From contig NZ_QHKZ01000008.1 of the NCBI RefSeq assembly GCF_003194585.1, forward strand, positions 112,436 to 176,435: 64,000 bases of DNA. The letters run 5' to 3'. Made by a program: the position numbers and the translations under genes. Origin of the DNA: Nocardioides daejeonensis (GTDB taxonomy: Bacteria; Actinomycetota; Actinomycetes; Propionibacteriales; Nocardioidaceae). Positions 31,398 to 38,439 of the stretch are shown piece after piece; the first letter of the stretch is position 1; the number at the start of each line of letters is the position of its first letter. Below the pieces are notes generated by a model. That model worked only from the letters and a program-made list of their open reading frames with translations. It was not told the origin of the DNA and ran no database searches.

Positions 31398-32588
31398 GTG
31401 AAGATCCTCGTCCACGACTATTCGGGGCACCCCTTCCAGGTGGAGCTCAGCCGTGAGCTGGCCCGCCGCGGCCACGACGTCACGCACTCCTTCTGCCCGG
31501 GCTGGCTCTCGGGCAAGGGTCACCTGGAGGCCGAGCCGGGGGAGACGCTCGTCTTCGACCCGGTCGGGCCGACCAGTCCGATCGAGAAGGACCGTTTCCT
31601 GAAGCGACTCCTTCTGGAGCTGTGGGTGGGTGTGGCGCTGCTCCGGCAGGTACGCCGTACCCGCGCCGACGTGGCGATGCTCTCCAACGCGCAGATCCCG
31701 TCGTTGGTGGTCTTCGCGCTGGGCATGATGCTGATGCGCCGGCCGTGGGTGCTGTGGCACCAGGACGTGTACGCCGTTGCGATCCGCTCCTTCGCCGGGG
31801 CCAAGCTGGGGCGGGGCTTCCGGATCGTCGCCTCGGTCTTCGACGTGGCCGAACGCTGGGTCTCGCACCGTGCTGCTGCGGTGGTGGCGATCGCCGACTC
31901 GCTCGTCGGCGTGCACGAGGAGTGGGGCACGGCCGGCAAGGTCACCGTGATTCCCAACTGGGCTCCCGTCGACGAGATCGTTCCTGTCGAGCGCAAGAAC
32001 GACTGGGCTGTCGAGCACCATCTCACCGACACCTTCACCCTGCTCTACTCCGGCACCCTCGGGCTCAAGCACAACCCGGCGCTGCTCGTGCAGCTCGCCC
32101 GCGGCGTACGCGATGCGGGTGCCGACTGCAGGCTGGTCGTGGTGAACACCGGCCCCGCCACCGAGGTGCTGCGTGCCGAGGCGGCTCGGCTCGACGTAGA
32201 GATCACCCTGCTGCCTTTCCAGCCCTACGAACGGCTCTCCGAGGTGCTGGGCAGCGGCGACGTGCTGGTGGTGCTCCTGGAGCAGGATGCAGGCGCCTTC
32301 TCGGTGCCCTCGAAGACGCTCTCCTATCTGTGCGCAGGGCGCCCTGTGCTCGGCCTGATGCCGGAGGAGAACCTCGCCGCGACGCTCGTCGAACGGGTCG
32401 GCGGCATGGTGCTGCCGCCTCAGACGGCGTCGGTTCCGGTCGCCGCTGACTGGCTGGCCCGGCTGGCTCACGACCCGATCGGCCGCGACGACCTGGGCAC
32501 GACAGCGCGCCGCCTGGCGGAGCGGGAGTTCGCGCTGCCGCAGATCGCCGACCGGTTCGAGGCGATCCTGGCCGGCGTCGCCCGATGA
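31398..32588 (+). CDS. glycosyltransferase family 4
   Basis: 396 residues from GTG 31398. N-terminus ILVHDYSGHPFQVELSRELARR, then a hydrophobic patch with LWHQDVYAVAIRS (WbuB/GT4 type), VTVIPNWAPVDEI, LYSGTLGLKHNP and VPSKTLSYLCAGRPVLGL, which together mark WbuB-like capsule glycosyltransferases. The start is 20 bp after the epimerase stop, and its own stop overlaps the next ATG (ATGA). It leads into the priming transferase gene, so it probably adds an early sugar of the repeat unit. Confidence 0.87.
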   Translation: MKILVHDYSGHPFQVELSRELARRGHDVTHSFCPGWLSGKGHLEAEPGETLVFDPVGPTSPIEKDRFLKRLLLELWVGVALLRQVRRTRADVAMLSNAQIPSLVVFALGMMLMRRPWVLWHQDVYAVAIRSFAGAKLGRGFRIVASVFDVAERWVSHRAAAVVAIADSLVGVHEEWGTAGKVTVIPNWAPVDEIVPVERKNDWAVEHHLTDTFTLLYSGTLGLKHNPALLVQLARGVRDAGADCRLVVVNTGPATEVLRAEAARLDVEITLLPFQPYERLSEVLGSGDVLVVLLEQDAGAFSVPSKTLSYLCAGRPVLGLMPEENLAATLVERVGGMVLPPQTASVPVAADWLARLAHDPIGRDDLGTTARRLAEREFALPQIADRFEAILAGVAR

Positions 32589-33250
32589 GCCCGGACGCCG
32601 GAGGCGCCCCGGTCGTCGTCGGCCCCCGCACTCGGCTGGGTCGCGAGCTCGTCGCCCGTGCCCGGGCGCGAGGGGAGACCGTGGTGGTCATCGCCCGCCA
32701 CGATCGCGATGTCGCCGCGCTCGAGCAGGAGTACGGAGCCGACCCCGGCGTCCGCATCCGGCTCGCCGGCGACGCGGACCGGGACGCCGCGGCGCGCATC
32801 TGGGTCTGTGCCCTCGGACCGGTCCAGTCCGAGGACCGGGTCGATCCGTCCGCCGTCGAGCAGGAGCTGGCCGATCTGGCCGGACTGGTCACGCCCGGAG
32901 CGCACGTCGTCCTGGTCTCCACGGTGCTGGTGCTCGCACCGACGCCGGACAGGCGCTACTACGCCGGCTGGAAGTCGCTGGTCGAGGCGCGGGTCAGGAC
33001 GATCGCGACGGAGCGGGATGCGCACGTCTCGGTGCTGCACCCGGGGCGCCTTGTCGACCGGAACGCACAAAAAAGTCTGAGTGATTTTGTCCACACGCCG
33101 TACCCAAAGTTGGCAGGGCTCGTTGAGGCATGCAACAGCACGGGTCCGCTCGTCCGAACTGTGGGGCTGGATGCGCGGATGTGGTTGCTGTTCCGGGGTG
33201 CTCGCGTGGCCTCGGTCGCCCTGACCGGCAGGCCCGGGCGAGCGGATTAG
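32585..33250 (+). CDS. SDR-like protein of the glycan operon
   Basis: 221 residues. The start PVVVGPRTRLGRELVARARARG looks like a degenerate Rossmann motif without the canonical TGxxGxxG. VVLVSTVLVLAP and a possible Tyr-x3-Lys (YYAGWKSLVEARV) suggest an extended SDR/NAD-epimerase relative, truncated compared with 300-residue members. A short stretch around 33066-33110 is notably AT-richer than its surroundings. It overlaps the GT4 stop and precedes the priming transferase gene by 42 bp. Function cannot be assigned; it may be a reductase working on a sugar intermediate. Confidence 0.55.
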   Translation: MSPDAGGAPVVVGPRTRLGRELVARARARGETVVVIARHDRDVAALEQEYGADPGVRIRLAGDADRDAAARIWVCALGPVQSEDRVDPSAVEQELADLAGLVTPGAHVVLVSTVLVLAPTPDRRYYAGWKSLVEARVRTIATERDAHVSVLHPGRLVDRNAQKSLSDFVHTPYPKLAGLVEACNSTGPLVRTVGLDARMWLLFRGARVASVALTGRPGRAD

Positions 33251-33292
33251 TCGGGGGACTGCCAGAGCGTCGTCAAGCACAGGAGTGGGTTA

Positions 33293-34192
33293 GTGGGCAA
33301 GAAGCGATTCTTCGACCTGTTCGTAACCCTGGCGAGCGCCGTGGTCTGGGTGCCGGTGGTACTGACCGCCGCGCTTGCCGTGCTCGTCCTGGAGGGTCGA
33401 CCGGTCTTCTACCGCTCGACCCGCCGTGTCTCCTCCGGGCCGGCCATCCAAGTGGTGAAGTTCCGCACGATGGTGCGCAACGCCGCCGAGATCGCCAACC
33501 GCGAGACGGTGCCGGTCGACGGCTCCACCCGCTTCCTCAACATCCCGGGCGACTCGCCGCTCTACACCGGCATCGGTCGGCTGCTGGAGAAGGTCGCGCT
33601 CACCGAGCTGCCACAGTTCCGGCACGTACTCCGCGGCGAGATGAGCATCGTCGGCAACCGTCCGCTGCCGCAGAACGTGGTCGACTGCCTGCTCGAGGAG
33701 TTCCCCGACGCCGAGGATCGGTTCGTCACCCCTGCCGGCCTCACCGGCCCGTCACAGCTCGTGGGCCGGGACTTCCTCTCCGACGAGGACCGGCTCGCCC
33801 TCGAGGGCGCCTACTGTCGTGGCGCGGAGCGCAACTACTCGTTCCGGCTCGACTTCCTGATCCTTCTCTACACCGTGCTCGTCGTGCTGCGCCTCCGCAA
33901 GGGATTCACGCCTGCGGAGGTCATCGCGCTGGTCGAGCGCTACACCGGTGCCACGGCGCCGGTGAGTGTGGGTGTGTCTCCGGCTCCGGCACCTGCTGCC
34001 GTCCCGGTCGTCGTGCCCGTCGCTCCGCTCGCGGCCCCGGTCCTCGCCTCCGTCGCGCCCAGCGTCTCCGAGGTGCTTCCGGGTGTCGTGCAGGAGGTCC
34101 CATCGATCGTCGCCGAGATCCCCGGGCAGCGTGATCGCACGCGCGAGGGGGCCACGCCGCGGCGGCTTCCGGCTTCGGTCGCGCAGGGCTGA
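33293..34192 (+). CDS. priming sugar transferase (WcaJ/EpsL type) with Pro/Ala/Val-rich tail
   Basis: 299 residues from a GTG with AGGAG 7 nt upstream. One N-terminal membrane helix (FDLFVTLASAVVWVPVVLTAAL) precedes the catalytic domain with VVKFRTMVRNA, LPQFRHVLRGEMSIVGNRPLP and a later TPAGLTGPSQLVGR. Such enzymes move a sugar phosphate to undecaprenyl phosphate and start polymer synthesis. After about residue 220 there is an unusual low-complexity Pro/Ala/Val tail of roughly 50 residues and an arginine-rich end. This tail is not typical of the family. Confidence 0.87.
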   Translation: MGKKRFFDLFVTLASAVVWVPVVLTAALAVLVLEGRPVFYRSTRRVSSGPAIQVVKFRTMVRNAAEIANRETVPVDGSTRFLNIPGDSPLYTGIGRLLEKVALTELPQFRHVLRGEMSIVGNRPLPQNVVDCLLEEFPDAEDRFVTPAGLTGPSQLVGRDFLSDEDRLALEGAYCRGAERNYSFRLDFLILLYTVLVVLRLRKGFTPAEVIALVERYTGATAPVSVGVSPAPAPAAVPVVVPVAPLAAPVLASVAPSVSEVLPGVVQEVPSIVAEIPGQRDRTREGATPRRLPASVAQG

Positions 34193-34322
34193 TCGCCGAA
34201 ACGTGACGCCGGTAGCGCTCGCTGGAGCCGTCGGCGCTGCCGCATGCCCTGAGTCCATCTCATGATGTGATCACTAGTCTCGTCATGTGAGACGTCGATT
34301 TCTGGCCCTCCGGTGCCGGATG

Positions 34323-34335
34323 TACCGTGGTCCAC
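34323..34335 (+). promoter_or_regulatory. leaderless-type promoter of the sulfur leader peptide; upstream control region
   Basis: TACCGT (34323-34328) followed by 7 bp leads directly to the ATG of the leader peptide, so transcription should start at the ATG. The 130 bp before it (34193-34322) hold no gene. They are AT-richer than average and contain GTCTC-N7-GAGAC at 34277-34293, a possible operator. The 136 bp between the leader stop and the DUF4395 start are where an attenuator could act, but no clear hairpin pair was resolved by eye. Confidence 0.55.
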
Positions 34336-34413
34336 ATGTTCACGACCATGCTGACCAAGCGCCGCGCAGTGGATCACTGCCGCACGCGCTCGGCGCTGTG
34401 TCGAATGTCCTGA
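34336..34413 (+). CDS. cysteine-type leader peptide (attenuator uORF), 25 aa
   Basis: A 25-codon frame reads MFTTMLTKRRAVDHCRTRSA then LCRMS. The core KRRAVDxCR...LCR with two cysteine codons matches the small leader peptides that precede sulfur and cysteine genes in many Actinomycetota. It is too short for routine gene calling. A -10 box lies 7 bp before the ATG, so it would be translated from a leaderless mRNA. The downstream genes (DUF4395, sulfurtransferase, SseC) are sulfur genes, as expected. Ribosome stalling at cysteine codons under low cysteine could control readthrough; that mechanism is inferred from the family. Confidence 0.78.
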   Translation: MFTTMLTKRRAVDHCRTRSALCRMS

Positions 34414-34549
34414 CGGGACCTCCCCCGCAATCGTTGCGGCCGCTGATCTGACAGCGCCCGCGCCGGCCTCATGCCGGTCTGCGTGGTGGTGCGTCCCGTG
34501 CCCCGTGAGGGCAGCGAGGAAGACATCCAAGCCAGGACCGGAGAGATCG

Positions 34550-34999
34550 ATGAACCAGCAGCATGGGCTCGACCCGCGCGGCCCCCGCTTCACCGCGGCG
34601 GTCACGACGGTGGTGCTTGCCGCCGTGCTCCTGCTGCCCACCGGTGCTGCCACGGCGCTGCTCGCGGTGCAGACGGTGCTCTTCGCCTGGGGCGCGCTGC
34701 GTGGCGTGCAGCACACGCCCCTGGCCTGGGTGTTCCGTACGGTGATCCGTCCGCGCCTGGCAGCGCCCGAGACGCTCGAGGACCCGCGGCCTCCGCGGTT
34801 CGCGCAGAGCGTGGGCCTCGCCTTCGCCGTGGTCGGCCTGATCGGCCATCTCGGCGGGGTACTCCTGCTCGGCCAGGTCGCTGTGGGCCTCGCTCTCGTC
34901 GCCGCCCTCCTCAACGCGGTCACCGGCTTCTGCCTGGGCTGCGAGCTCTATCTGATCGGCAAGCGACTCACGACCCCGCGGGTCGCCGCCACCAACTGA
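34550..34999 (+). CDS. DUF4395 membrane protein
   Basis: 149 residues with three or four membrane helices: AAVTTVVLAAVLLLPTGAATALLAV, then SVGLAFAVVGLIGHLGGVLL and VAVGLALVAALLNAVTGFCLGC. The CLGC pair near the end (GFCLGCELYLI) is conserved in DUF4395 and resembles the Cys pair of thiol-handling membrane proteins. The family is found beside thiosulfate sulfurtransferases in actinobacteria, as here (30 bp before sseA). It may take part in sulfur-compound handling at the membrane. ATG 34550 follows GGAGAGATCG. Confidence 0.78.
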   Translation: MNQQHGLDPRGPRFTAAVTTVVLAAVLLLPTGAATALLAVQTVLFAWGALRGVQHTPLAWVFRTVIRPRLAAPETLEDPRPPRFAQSVGLAFAVVGLIGHLGGVLLLGQVAVGLALVAALLNAVTGFCLGCELYLIGKRLTTPRVAATN

Positions 35000-35029
35000 A
35001 ACGTCACAAGGAACAAGGAAAGAGGAACC

Positions 35030-35878
35030 ATGAGCCGCGAGAACGTGCTCGTCAGCGCCCAGTGGGTCGAGGACAACCTGAACACCCCGGGCATCGTCGT
35101 CATCGAGGTGGACGAAGACACCACCGCCTACGACAAGGGCCACATCCGTGGGGCGATCAAGCTCGACTGGACCACCGACCTGCAGGACCAGGTCCGTCGT
35201 GACTTCGTCAACAAGGCGGGCTTCGAGGCGCTCCTCTCCGAGCGTGGCGTCAGCAACGACGACACCGTGGTCCTCTACGGCGGCAACAACAACTGGTTCG
35301 CCGCCTACGCCTACTGGTACTTCAAGCTCTACGGTCACCAGGACGTCAAGCTTCTCGACGGCGGTCGCAAGAAGTGGGAGCTCGACTCCCGCGAGCTGAC
35401 CGACGAGCTGCCGGCCCGCGAGAAGACCAGCTACACCGCTCAGGAGCAGGACTCCTCCATCCGCGCCTTCCGCGACGAGGTCGTCAACGCGATCGGCGTG
35501 CAGAACATCGTCGACGTGCGTAGCCCCGACGAGTACGCCGGCCGCTTGCTTGCCCCGGCCCACCTCCCGCAGGAGCAGTCGCAGCGCGCCGGTCACGTGC
35601 CCACCTCGGTCAACGTGCCGTGGAGCAAGAACGCCAACGACGACGGCACCTTCAAGTCCGACGACGAGCTCAAGGCGCTGTACGCCGAGGTCGGCTTCGA
35701 CGAGGGCAAGGACACGATCGCGCTGTGCCGCATCGGCGAGCGCTCCTCGCTGACCTGGTTCGTGCTCAAGGAGCTCCTCGGGCAGGAGAACGTCAAGAAC
35801 TACGACGGCTCCTGGACCGAGTACGGCTCGCTCGTCGGCGTGCCGGTCGTCCTGGGCGACGAGCCCGGGGAGGCCTGA
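35030..35878 (+). CDS. sseA: thiosulfate/3-mercaptopyruvate sulfurtransferase
   Basis: 282 residues with two rhodanese domains. The first, inactive, has VVIEVDEDTTAYDKGHIRGA and LDGGRKKWELDSR. The second has NIVDVRSPDEYAGR and the active-site loop around Cys233, CRIGERSSLTWF, which matches the mycobacterial CysA2/SseA-like CRIGERS loop. It transfers sulfane sulfur from thiosulfate to cyanide or protein thiols. The ribosome site AAAGAGGAACC is just before ATG. It is co-transcribed with DUF4395 upstream and SseC downstream (1-bp gap). Cysteine-dependent control through the leader peptide is likely. Confidence 0.92.
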   Translation: MSRENVLVSAQWVEDNLNTPGIVVIEVDEDTTAYDKGHIRGAIKLDWTTDLQDQVRRDFVNKAGFEALLSERGVSNDDTVVLYGGNNNWFAAYAYWYFKLYGHQDVKLLDGGRKKWELDSRELTDELPAREKTSYTAQEQDSSIRAFRDEVVNAIGVQNIVDVRSPDEYAGRLLAPAHLPQEQSQRAGHVPTSVNVPWSKNANDDGTFKSDDELKALYAEVGFDEGKDTIALCRIGERSSLTWFVLKELLGQENVKNYDGSWTEYGSLVGVPVVLGDEPGEA

Positions 35879-35879
35879 C

Positions 35880-36176
35880 ATGTGCGGCGCGGTTGAGGGC
35901 GGCCTGTCGCTCGACGGAGTCAACGTGGCCAAGGAGGCCGTCGTCCAGGGTCAGGTGACCCGGGGCGGCGAGCCGGTCGGCAACGCCTACGTGCGACTGC
36001 TCGACCGTACCGGAGAGTTCACCGCAGAGGTGCCCACCTCTGCCACCGGTCACTTCCGGTTCTTCGCCGGCGACGGCGAGTGGACCCTGCGCACCCTGGC
36101 CCCCAAGGCCGATGTGGTGGACCGCAAGGTGCTCGCGCAGACCGGGCAGGTTGCCGAGGTCGCCATCGCGATCTGA
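35880..36176 (+). CDS. sseC: SseC-like DUF1416 protein
   Basis: 98 residues beginning MCGAVEGGLSLDGVNVAKE, then a beta-sandwich-like stretch: VVQGQVTRGGEPVGNAYVRLLDRTGEF, TGHFRFFAGDGEWTLRTL and VLAQTGQVAEVAIAI. In mycobacteria sseC1 and sseC2 lie directly next to the rhodanese genes cysA3 and cysA2, as here. The fold is like a carboxypeptidase regulatory domain; the biochemical role is unknown. It is the last gene of the sulfur operon, followed within 12 bp by a strong terminator. Confidence 0.85.
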   Translation: MCGAVEGGLSLDGVNVAKEAVVQGQVTRGGEPVGNAYVRLLDRTGEFTAEVPTSATGHFRFFAGDGEWTLRTLAPKADVVDRKVLAQTGQVAEVAIAI

Positions 36177-36187
36177 GCCTGAGGCTC

Positions 36188-36232
36188 CGCTGAGCGCGAG
36201 ACCACCACGGTGGTCTCGCGCTCAGCGCTTTT
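36188..36232 (+). terminator. strong intrinsic terminator of the sulfurtransferase operon
   Basis: An 18-bp perfect stem (CGCTGAGCGCGAGACCAC with its complement) closes on a CACG loop and is followed by CTTTT. It is the clearest rho-independent terminator in the window. Confidence 0.93.
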
Positions 36233-36251
36233 CGGGGCGCCAGCACGCAAC

Positions 36252-36325
36252 CGACGGGTGCACATGCACCCGTCGTATCGCAGTCGGGGCGAAAGGCTCG
36301 ACCAAGGGGTGTATGTGCATCGCCT
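36252..36325 (-). repeat. palindromic composite repeat (family B, copy 1)
   Basis: An 11-bp perfect inverted repeat, CGACGGGTGCA-CA-TGCACCCGTCG (36252-36275), is followed after about 30 bp by a second, weaker copy, GGGGTGTATGTGCATCG (36306-36322). The element ends 5 bp before the stop codon of the minus-strand DUF559 gene, so it trails that gene. A homologous composite with the same spacing lies at 37351-37418. Confidence 0.85.
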
Positions 36326-36327
36326 GG

Positions 36328-37269
36328 TCAGCCGAAGTGTTTGCGCCACTGGTCGGAGGGGCGTGCGGGGACCCCGGGCACTCCGCATTGTTTCATGGCA
36401 CGCCAGGCTGTCGTGACGACGCGGCTCGGGGTTCGGTGCAGGTTCTTGCTGGTGACCTGGACAGTGCGCCAGCCGTCGATATTGCTCTCCTCCAGCCGGT
36501 CAAGGTCCTTCTCCCAGTTCGCCGCCACCTCGATATGGTGACGTCCCTGCGCTTCGAAGGCGAGCCGCTGGTCGGGGAGGGCAAGGTCGTGGCGGCGCCG
36601 TAGCTCGCCGGTGGTGCTGCGGAGCTCGTAGTTGGTGACGGGCTCGGGGAGTCCGGCGAGGACGAGGAGGAGCCGAAGCTTCCTCTCCAAGGGAGAGTCA
36701 ACTCTGTCTCGCACCAACGCCGCAGCTGCGCGGGCGTGGGAGCGGCCCGGGAGCGGGGAGTTTCGCGACAGCAGCTCCAGGCGTGTGCGGGTGCTTAGGC
36801 TGTGCCGCACCAAGTGATCGCCGACGATGACAAGCTCCACCAAGGTCAGCATCGAGGCGAGTTCGGCGAAGGTGCGCTCGGGTGAGGAGACCGGCAGGCC
36901 GTGCAGCTCCATGACCGACGCGCGAGGTGCGACGTGGCAGATCAATCCGCTGCGTCGCCGCCGTTGGTTCGGCTCGGAGACGCTCACATGCTCATCGGGC
37001 AGGCGCGGAATCGGTAGGCCATGCAGGCGCGCCGCGCTGGCATGGCTCAGGTGGCTTTCCCCCGGGCCGAACACCTTCAGGGCGGCGCGCGCCATCAGCT
37101 CGTCGGTGACCGTCGCCTCTGCAGCGACGTGCACTCCGCGTAGCAGCTGCTTGTAGCGCGACGACTTCAGGTGGTGCAACGGCACCCCAGCGCGCAGCGC
37201 CTCGGCGCGCACGAACGGTTGCCGTGGATCGAACTCCGAGCTCTGGCCGCGTGGCGAAGAGTTGCGCAT
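36328..37269 (-). CDS. DUF559 domain protein with AbiEi-like N-terminus
   Basis: 313 residues from ATG 37269. The N-terminal FVRAEALRAGVPLHHLKSSRYKQLLRGVHV resembles the winged-helix start of AbiEi-type proteins. The C-terminus has VDSPLERKLRLLLVLAGLPEP and RRRHDLALPDQRLAFEAQGRHH. This is a VSR/PD-(D/E)xK-like DUF559 fold with Asp and Glu but without an obvious catalytic lysine. Such proteins are often multi-copy in actinobacteria and of unknown role. It is flanked by two palindromic repeats and sits between the sulfur operon terminator and glycan genes, so it looks like an insertion into the locus. An upstream in-frame extension to 37374 was not used. Confidence 0.75.
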   Translation of the reverse strand: MRNSSPRGQSSEFDPRQPFVRAEALRAGVPLHHLKSSRYKQLLRGVHVAAEATVTDELMARAALKVFGPGESHLSHASAARLHGLPIPRLPDEHVSVSEPNQRRRRSGLICHVAPRASVMELHGLPVSSPERTFAELASMLTLVELVIVGDHLVRHSLSTRTRLELLSRNSPLPGRSHARAAAALVRDRVDSPLERKLRLLLVLAGLPEPVTNYELRSTTGELRRRHDLALPDQRLAFEAQGRHHIEVAANWEKDLDRLEESNIDGWRTVQVTSKNLHRTPSRVVTTAWRAMKQCGVPGVPARPSDQWRKHFG

Positions 37270-37350
37270 GCTCCGAGGATGCACCGTGCTGCGGGTGCGG
37301 TGCGGAGTCTTTCCACAGGGCTGACTCGGCCGGCGAGGCGGTCGCGGCCC

Positions 37351-37418
37351 GGGTGCACATGCACCCGATGTCACGCAGTTGAGAAGAAGCGATCGGCTAA
37401 CGGGTGCATGTGCACCGG
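37351..37418 (-). repeat. palindromic composite repeat (family B, copy 2)
   Basis: GGGTGCA-CA-TGCACCC (37351-37366) and GGGTGCA-TG-TGCACC (37402-37416) form the two palindromic elements, about 51 bp apart as in copy 1. The inner part shares CGCAGT and a GAAG/GAAA-GC stretch with copy 1. On the minus strand it begins about 10 bp after the stop of the methyltransferase gene at 37426, so it trails that gene and lies upstream of the DUF559 gene. Confidence 0.85.
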
Positions 37419-37425
37419 GTACCGC

Positions 37426-38349
37426 TCAGCGCTTGCGGGCGTAGACGTCGAGCACGATCCGCGGGACCGGCCCGTACTTGATCGCCAGATCCACCACCCG
37501 ACTGGTACGCCGCGCCAACGGCACCGGCACCCCGAGCGACTGCATGTAGAGGGTCGAGTTGAGGCTGTAGCGGGCACGAGGCCGGATCTCGACGACATCG
37601 AAGCCGTGACGTTCCAACAGCACCTGCATGCTCCGCTTGGTGTGCAGCTGCCAGTGGTGGGAGGCGACCCGGCGATCGACCACCCGAGAGACCCGGCCGC
37701 GGGTGGCCCGAAGCAGCGAGAGCGCGATCTCGTCGGCCGCCGTCCAGTGCGGTGTCTGCAGGAACATGGTGCCGCCCGGCCGCAGCAGCGCCCGGCAGTT
37801 GCGCAGTGTCTGGTCGACGTCGTCGGTGTGCACCAGCACGCACCACATGGTCAGCGCGTCGTGCACCGGCTCCAGGTCGAGCTCGGAGAGGTCGCCGAGT
37901 GCCAGGTCGTAGCCGTAGCGATCAGCCGCCAGCTGCACGGCGCCGGCATGCACCTCGTTGCCGGCGACCTCGAAGCCGTACTCCTCGGCCAGCCGTAGGA
38001 AGGCACCGTCCCCGGCGCCGACGTCGTACAGCCGGGGTGAGGCGGTGCTGCTGGCCATCTCCCGGAGCCGTGCGATGGTGTCGCTCCAGGCGGACTCCAC
38101 GATCCCGATCCGCTTGCCATCGGCGTACCCGCTGTACTCGGAGGCGAGCTGCTGCCGGGCGGCGGCGTCGGTGTCGGAGGCGTGCTGGGTCGAGACGAAC
38201 TGGTCACGCTCGGCCCAGAACCGGAGGCGGCACGCGCGGCAGGTGACCACGGTGCGGCCGGAGCTGAGTGAGGTGGGGTGCTGGGCAACCTGGCTCGACC
38301 CGCAGCCAGGGCAGGTCGGAGCCGCGATCGTTGCGTGGGTGGCTGTCAC
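37426..38349 (-). CDS. class I methyltransferase with N-terminal zinc ribbon
   Basis: 307 residues. An N-terminal zinc ribbon (CPGCGSSQ near residue 13 and CRACRLRFW near residue 37) precedes the SAM domain with LYDVGAGDGAFLRLAEEYGF. Further on are ALTMWCVLVHTDDVDQTL and ALLRPGGTMFLQTPHW. The layout is that of sugar C- or O-methyltransferases common in polysaccharide clusters. The next minus-strand gene upstream (Wzy-like) ends 90 bp away. The final KYGPVPRIVLDVYARKR end is basic. A palindromic repeat follows its stop. Confidence 0.82.
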   Translation of the reverse strand: MTATHATIAAPTCPGCGSSQVAQHPTSLSSGRTVVTCRACRLRFWAERDQFVSTQHASDTDAAARQQLASEYSGYADGKRIGIVESAWSDTIARLREMASSTASPRLYDVGAGDGAFLRLAEEYGFEVAGNEVHAGAVQLAADRYGYDLALGDLSELDLEPVHDALTMWCVLVHTDDVDQTLRNCRALLRPGGTMFLQTPHWTAADEIALSLLRATRGRVSRVVDRRVASHHWQLHTKRSMQVLLERHGFDVVEIRPRARYSLNSTLYMQSLGVPVPLARRTSRVVDLAIKYGPVPRIVLDVYARKR

Positions 38350-38439
38350 CGTCGATCTCCTGCACCGTCTACTTCTCCGGGTTCGGCGGAAGTGCGCCGA
38401 AACCGCCTCAGCGTACCCAGCACTCGTCCCTGCGCGACA

